Part shown: positions 60,966-64,000 of the stretch, piece after piece
Layout of the letters: every line of letters begins with the position of its first letter
Numbering within the stretch: the first letter of the stretch is position 1
Source: an uncultured Eubacterium sp.
GTDB taxonomy: Bacteria; Bacillota; Clostridia; Oscillospirales; Acutalibacteraceae
Length of the DNA: 64,000 nt
Reading direction: 5' to 3'
Assembly (NCBI GenBank): GCA_934561395.1
Contig: CAKTGF010000001.1
Location: 372,001 to 436,000, forward strand
The notes under the pieces: generated by a model
Seen by the model: the letters and a program-made list of their open reading frames with translations, nothing else
Told to the model about the DNA's origin: nothing
Databases searched by the model: none
Position numbers and translations under genes: made by a program

Positions 60966-61655
60966 TTACGCCTGCCTTTTCTTCATTTTCTTCCAATTAT
61001 AAAAGCCGTATAAATCGTTTGCCAAAAACATTACAAAGCACAAAATCATGGGCAAATATTTAATATTCTCCAAGGTGGCAAGGAGCCACAAAACAATTAA
61101 CACAATATCGTTAAGAGAATATGCAAGGGCATAATAGGGCGAGCGAAGAATCAGCAGTATGCTGGCAAGGGCGCTTGTGAGCACGGAAACGGTGCTCACC
61201 TCCAAATTTGTTGTGTTTAAATACTTTAACATAAAGTAAAACGCAACCGTAAGCGCAGCCGAGGCCGCAACGGCAAAGGCCAATTTTCCTTTGGTCAGCC
61301 TGCCCACCTTAACCTCGTGGGAATCCTTATAGGGGTGCCTAAGCCAGGCAATCAAGGTTATAAACGCCGCCGGTGCAGACATAAAAATATAGGTTATCAT
61401 TTCGCCGTAATACTTAAATTTCAGCGAAACTATACCGTAAAGAATACTGAATATTATTGTTATTACCTGCCCAAAGGCATCGCCCTTGGCAACAAAAATA
61501 AGCGCCGTAACACCGATAACCGAGGCAACTGTGCTCAACACTCCCGAAGAGCCTGCAAAAGCGCCCGATACGCCCACAACTGCCACCGATGCCAGCCACA
61601 ACACCCATTCGTTTGGCTTTAATCGTGCAAAAGGATTGTAAGGTTTAAAATTCAT
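60966..61655 (-). CDS. pnuC: Nicotinamide riboside transporter PnuC
   Basis: Membrane permease with seven hydrophobic segments that imports nicotinamide riboside for NAD synthesis. FSILYGIVSLKFKYYGEM carries the family signature, and LANDLYGFYNWKKM near the C-terminus fits the conserved WxxN region. The start was placed at MNFKPYNP after AAAGGAG. No NadR/NMN kinase is next to it. Confidence 0.87.
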   Translation of the reverse strand: MNFKPYNPFARLKPNEWVLWLASVAVVGVSGAFAGSSGVLSTVASVIGVTALIFVAKGDAFGQVITIIFSILYGIVSLKFKYYGEMITYIFMSAPAAFITLIAWLRHPYKDSHEVKVGRLTKGKLAFAVAASAALTVAFYFMLKYLNTTNLEVSTVSVLTSALASILLILRSPYYALAYSLNDIVLIVLWLLATLENIKYLPMILCFVMFLANDLYGFYNWKKMKKRQA

Positions 61656-61732
61656 ATATAACTCCTTTAAATATGAGTATAATATATCACAAGCTTTGTC
61701 ATTATTCAACACAATAACCCAATAAAATAAGA

Positions 61733-61778
61733 AAGCACGGCAAGGGGTGCACAAAAGAACTTCCCACCTGCCGTGCTT
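61733..61778 (-). terminator. Terminator after the aldolase-like gene
   Basis: AAGCACGGCA/TGCCGTGCTT stem around a long loop, followed on the minus strand by TTTCTTATTTTAT. Confidence 0.75.
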
Positions 61779-61790
61779 GGTTTTATTTAA

Positions 61791-63008
61791 TTATTTCTCG
61801 TCAATCTTCTTTGAATATTTAGCAAGATAAACGGTTCTCATAAGGAAGCATTCTGCCTTTGGAACATAGTGCGGACGATTGAAAATATCGCAATCAATAA
61901 CTGCCGCACAGCCCTTATCCATAATAATATCAAGAGCTTGAAGGTCGCCGTCGCTGTTGCCTGTAACCAAAGCGCCGTTACCCTGAATGAGAACAGCGTT
62001 TCTGCCGTCGATTGCCTTGCCGATTTCCTTAGCGCAAGCGTCTGTGTCGCCGTCAATCCATGGGCAATTTTTAACATCAAGGCCAACGATTTGAGCAAAG
62101 TCGTCAATCATAGGACGCATTGGCTCGCCTGTGCATGAAACAGCAACAACATCGGGTGTTGCAACATGCATAATTTTTGTGCAATCCTCAGAATTGTAAA
62201 TTGCACGGTGAATTTTTTCAACCTTCGGTGCAACGCCGTTAACACCCAAGCCTGTTTCCATATCAACATCAACGGTTTTGCCGCCGACTGTAAGGGTAAA
62301 GGTTGAGCCGTTTCTTACGGATGAACCAAGGTCGCAGATTGTTTCAGGCATTGGCTGAGCACCATTTTTGTCAAGGAAATATGCTCTTTTAGCGTCGTCT
62401 GAATATGTCTTTTCCCAAGAATGGCGAAGATAGTTATCCTGAAGAACCTTGTTACAGCAAGCCTCAAGATTTTCTGCAAGTGCAAAAGCATTGTCATAGT
62501 TTTCGCCCATTACCAACGCACCGTGGTGCATAAGCATAATTGCATAGCAACTTGGGTTTGTAACAATGCAGTTTTCAACTTTCTTGCGAAGAGAATCTGT
62601 TGTTGACATAGCATATTCTGCGGTGGGGACCCTGTCGCCGAGAACAGGTTTAAATTCATCATAAACATTTGTAATTGTCATACCTGTGATGCTGACAATT
62701 GTTGCAGCCTTTTGGTGGGTATGAATTACAAAATCAACTGTGGGATGATGGCGATAAGCAGCTGCGTGAACGCCTTTTTCCGATGAAGGCTTAATGTCGC
62801 CCTCGTAAGAGCAATCGTCAATGTTAACAACAACAATTTCATCAGGAGTAAGGGTTTCATAAGCTCTGCCTGACGGTGTAATAACAAACTGTGTATCTGA
62901 AATACGGGCAGAAACATTACCCCATGTGCGGGCAATAAGGCCTTTTTCGATTAATTCCTTACCAGCTTTAACGCAAAGCTCCTTTGCTTCTTCAATAGTA
63001 TAAGCCAT
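61791..63008 (-). CDS. Tandem class II aldolase/adducin-like protein
   Basis: 405 residues in two class II aldolase-type halves. The first half (1-210) is complete: ARTWGNVSARI, THQKAATIV, HHGALVMGENYD and zinc His residues. The second half (about 235-395) retains VKNCPWIDGDTDACAKEIGKA and GNGALVTGNSDG but has fewer metal ligands. It is downstream of a class III aminotransferase. A phospho-sugar/aldol substrate and pathway are not recognisable from the window. Confidence 0.8.
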   Translation of the reverse strand: MAYTIEEAKELCVKAGKELIEKGLIARTWGNVSARISDTQFVITPSGRAYETLTPDEIVVVNIDDCSYEGDIKPSSEKGVHAAAYRHHPTVDFVIHTHQKAATIVSITGMTITNVYDEFKPVLGDRVPTAEYAMSTTDSLRKKVENCIVTNPSCYAIMLMHHGALVMGENYDNAFALAENLEACCNKVLQDNYLRHSWEKTYSDDAKRAYFLDKNGAQPMPETICDLGSSVRNGSTFTLTVGGKTVDVDMETGLGVNGVAPKVEKIHRAIYNSEDCTKIMHVATPDVVAVSCTGEPMRPMIDDFAQIVGLDVKNCPWIDGDTDACAKEIGKAIDGRNAVLIQGNGALVTGNSDGDLQALDIIMDKGCAAVIDCDIFNRPHYVPKAECFLMRTVYLAKYSKKIDEK

Positions 63009-63034
63009 ACTTATTTCTCCTATAAATCCATTAA

Positions 63035-63058
63035 AAGGAGCGAGTAAACCCGCTCCTT
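63035..63058 (-). terminator. Hairpin between aminotransferase and aldolase genes
   Basis: AAGGAGCG/CGCTCCTT stem around an 8-nt loop, with TTTTAA beyond it on the minus strand. It may partly terminate the aminotransferase transcript or limit expression of the aldolase. Confidence 0.55.
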
Positions 63059-63080
63059 ATTTAATTTGTATTAAGTTTGA

Positions 63081-64000
63081 TTAATAATCAATCTTTTCGC
63101 ACTTTGAAAGAACCTTGTCAAAACGCTTGATGCATTCGTCGATATCCTCTTCAGTGTAAGCGCTTGAGGTGTAAAGACGAGAACCTGCAAGTGTAACAAG
63201 ACCCTCTGCCATGTAAGCAGCGCCCATATACTGCATCTCTGTTTGGCGGATGCCTGTTTGCTTAAGTACAGTAGGAATAGTCCATGGCTTCTTCCAGTTA
63301 ACGCTGAAGTGCATTGTTGCCACTGTATGAAGCTGGCAAATTGAGCCGACATTGTAGCAAACGAACGGAAGGTCATACTTTTTGATTGACTCGTTAATAC
63401 CCTTAACAAGTCTGTCAGCCATTTGACCTGCAACCTGGCAAGCATTTCTCTTTTCAATTTCGTTAATTACTGTGTAACCTGCACAGCAAGAGATAGGTGT
63501 AGCAGCCATTGTACCGCCGCACATTGCCTTATGAATCTTCTTGCCCTCAGCCTTATCAAGACCTGCGCCAAGATATTTCATAACTTCTCTGTGACCGCCG
63601 ATACCGCCTGCACCCGGATAGCCGCCTGCGATAATCTTACCGAAGATTGTAATATCAGGGTCAATACCATAGTAGCCCTGTGCGCCTGAAATGCCGATAC
63701 GGAAGCCGGTAACAACCTCGTCACAAACAAGGAGAGCACCGTACTTGCGGCAAAGTGCCTGAACGCCCTTAGGAAAGTCCTTGTCAACGGGGCGGGTTGC
63801 TGATTCTGGGCCGCACGGCTCAATGAATACAGCAGCTGTGCCGCCACGAAGCTTGTTGATCTTAAGCTTCTTTTCAAGATCCTTCAAATCATTGGGGAAG
63901 AACTCTTGTGTGTGCTTGAATACGAACATTGGCACACCGTGTGATTGCATGTTAAGAGTACCGGGTACACGCATACCCCAAGCAAGCTGGTCTGACCAAC
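63081..64000 (-). CDS. Class III aminotransferase (glutamate-1-semialdehyde aminomutase-like), 5' end cut
   Basis: PLP-dependent class III aminotransferase. The reading frame stays open to the window edge (SDQLAWGMRVPG precedes the first Met), so the N-terminal part, about a third, is missing. Motifs: AVFIEPCGPESATRP, LLVCDEVVTGFRIG, TIFGKIIAGGYPGAG (PLP lysine) and MCGGTMAATPIS. Glutamate-1-semialdehyde aminomutases have similar motifs, but the GPESATRP and context with an aldolase suggest a specialised aminotransferase. Confidence 0.85.
   Translation of the reverse strand, partial: WSDQLAWGMRVPGTLNMQSHGVPMFVFKHTQEFFPNDLKDLEKKLKINKLRGGTAAVFIEPCGPESATRPVDKDFPKGVQALCRKYGALLVCDEVVTGFRIGISGAQGYYGIDPDITIFGKIIAGGYPGAGGIGGHREVMKYLGAGLDKAEGKKIHKAMCGGTMAATPISCCAGYTVINEIEKRNACQVAGQMADRLVKGINESIKKYDLPFVCYNVGSICQLHTVATMHFSVNWKKPWTIPTVLKQTGIRQTEMQYMGAAYMAEGLVTLAGSRLYTSSAYTEEDIDECIKRFDKVLSKCEKIDY

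Noticed and set aside
1..64000. CRISPR arrays, tRNA/rRNA genes, transposases, phage genes
   Set aside because: None seen on reading; the 39-bp array is coding and has no spacers.

Overview
The window is a stretch of ordinary chromosome from a Gram-positive, endospore-forming Clostridia member, most likely in or near the Oscillospiraceae/Ruminococcaceae. This rests on the sporulation pair yqfC-yqfD, SepF and DivIVA, YlbF, LspA, consensus sigma-A promoters, strong AGGAGG ribosome sites, frequent TTG/GTG starts and intrinsic terminators. No rRNA, tRNA, CRISPR array, transposase or phage gene was seen. The species cannot be named from the sequence.

Layout. 0-2.3 kb (minus): PdaA-like deacetylase lipoprotein and release factor 2. 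2.4-5.4 kb (plus): RING-type zinc/membrane protein, CPBP protease, tadA. 5.4-7.5 kb (minus): PfkB sugar kinase, a 300-bp inverted-repeat element and a Cof-type phosphatase. 7.5-23.2 kb (minus): one long housekeeping operon, miaB-ylbF-mutS-mutL-miaA-hlyD-like-yggS-sepF-divIVA-ileS-lspA-rluD, joining tRNA modification, mismatch repair, cell division and lipoprotein maturation. 23.4-24.9 kb (plus): malQ. 25-33.4 kb (minus): tyrA-aroB-aroA-aroC-pheA followed by a VTT-domain membrane protein, galK and a lipid kinase. 33.5-38.4 kb (minus): a 1573-residue secreted surface protein with a structured leader and a translationally coupled 50-residue peptide. 38.7-41.6 kb (minus): argG-argH behind a long structured leader. 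41.8-45 kb (plus): degV, rluA-type, phospholipase C-like, luxS. 45-50.9 kb (minus): thioesterase, HAD-Nudix fusion, cysteine desulfurase, thiI and a membrane protein with a long charged helix and an apparently inactive sortase-B-like domain.

51-54.2 kb holds a small two-gene operon (67-residue protein plus sigma-region-4-like protein) whose promoter contains a LexA-type SOS box, a divergent ~100-nt small RNA candidate, a pyridoxal kinase and a putative capsule-type glycosyltransferase. 54.2-57.7 kb (plus): yqfC-yqfD and uxuA-uxuB for hexuronate breakdown. 57.7-60.2 kb (plus): a yybP-ykoY (Mn2+) riboswitch in front of lemA and a DUF2207 membrane protein. 60.2-64 kb (minus): pnuC with a histidine phosphatase, then a tandem class II aldolase-like protein and a class III aminotransferase cut by the window edge.

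Most interesting: the SOS-controlled sigma-like operon with its neighbouring sRNA candidate; the pseudosortase; the Mn2+ riboswitch on a non-transporter operon; the argG leader with mutually exclusive pairings and a leader peptide; the coupled 50-residue peptide; and a small inverted-repeat element family with two copies in the window.
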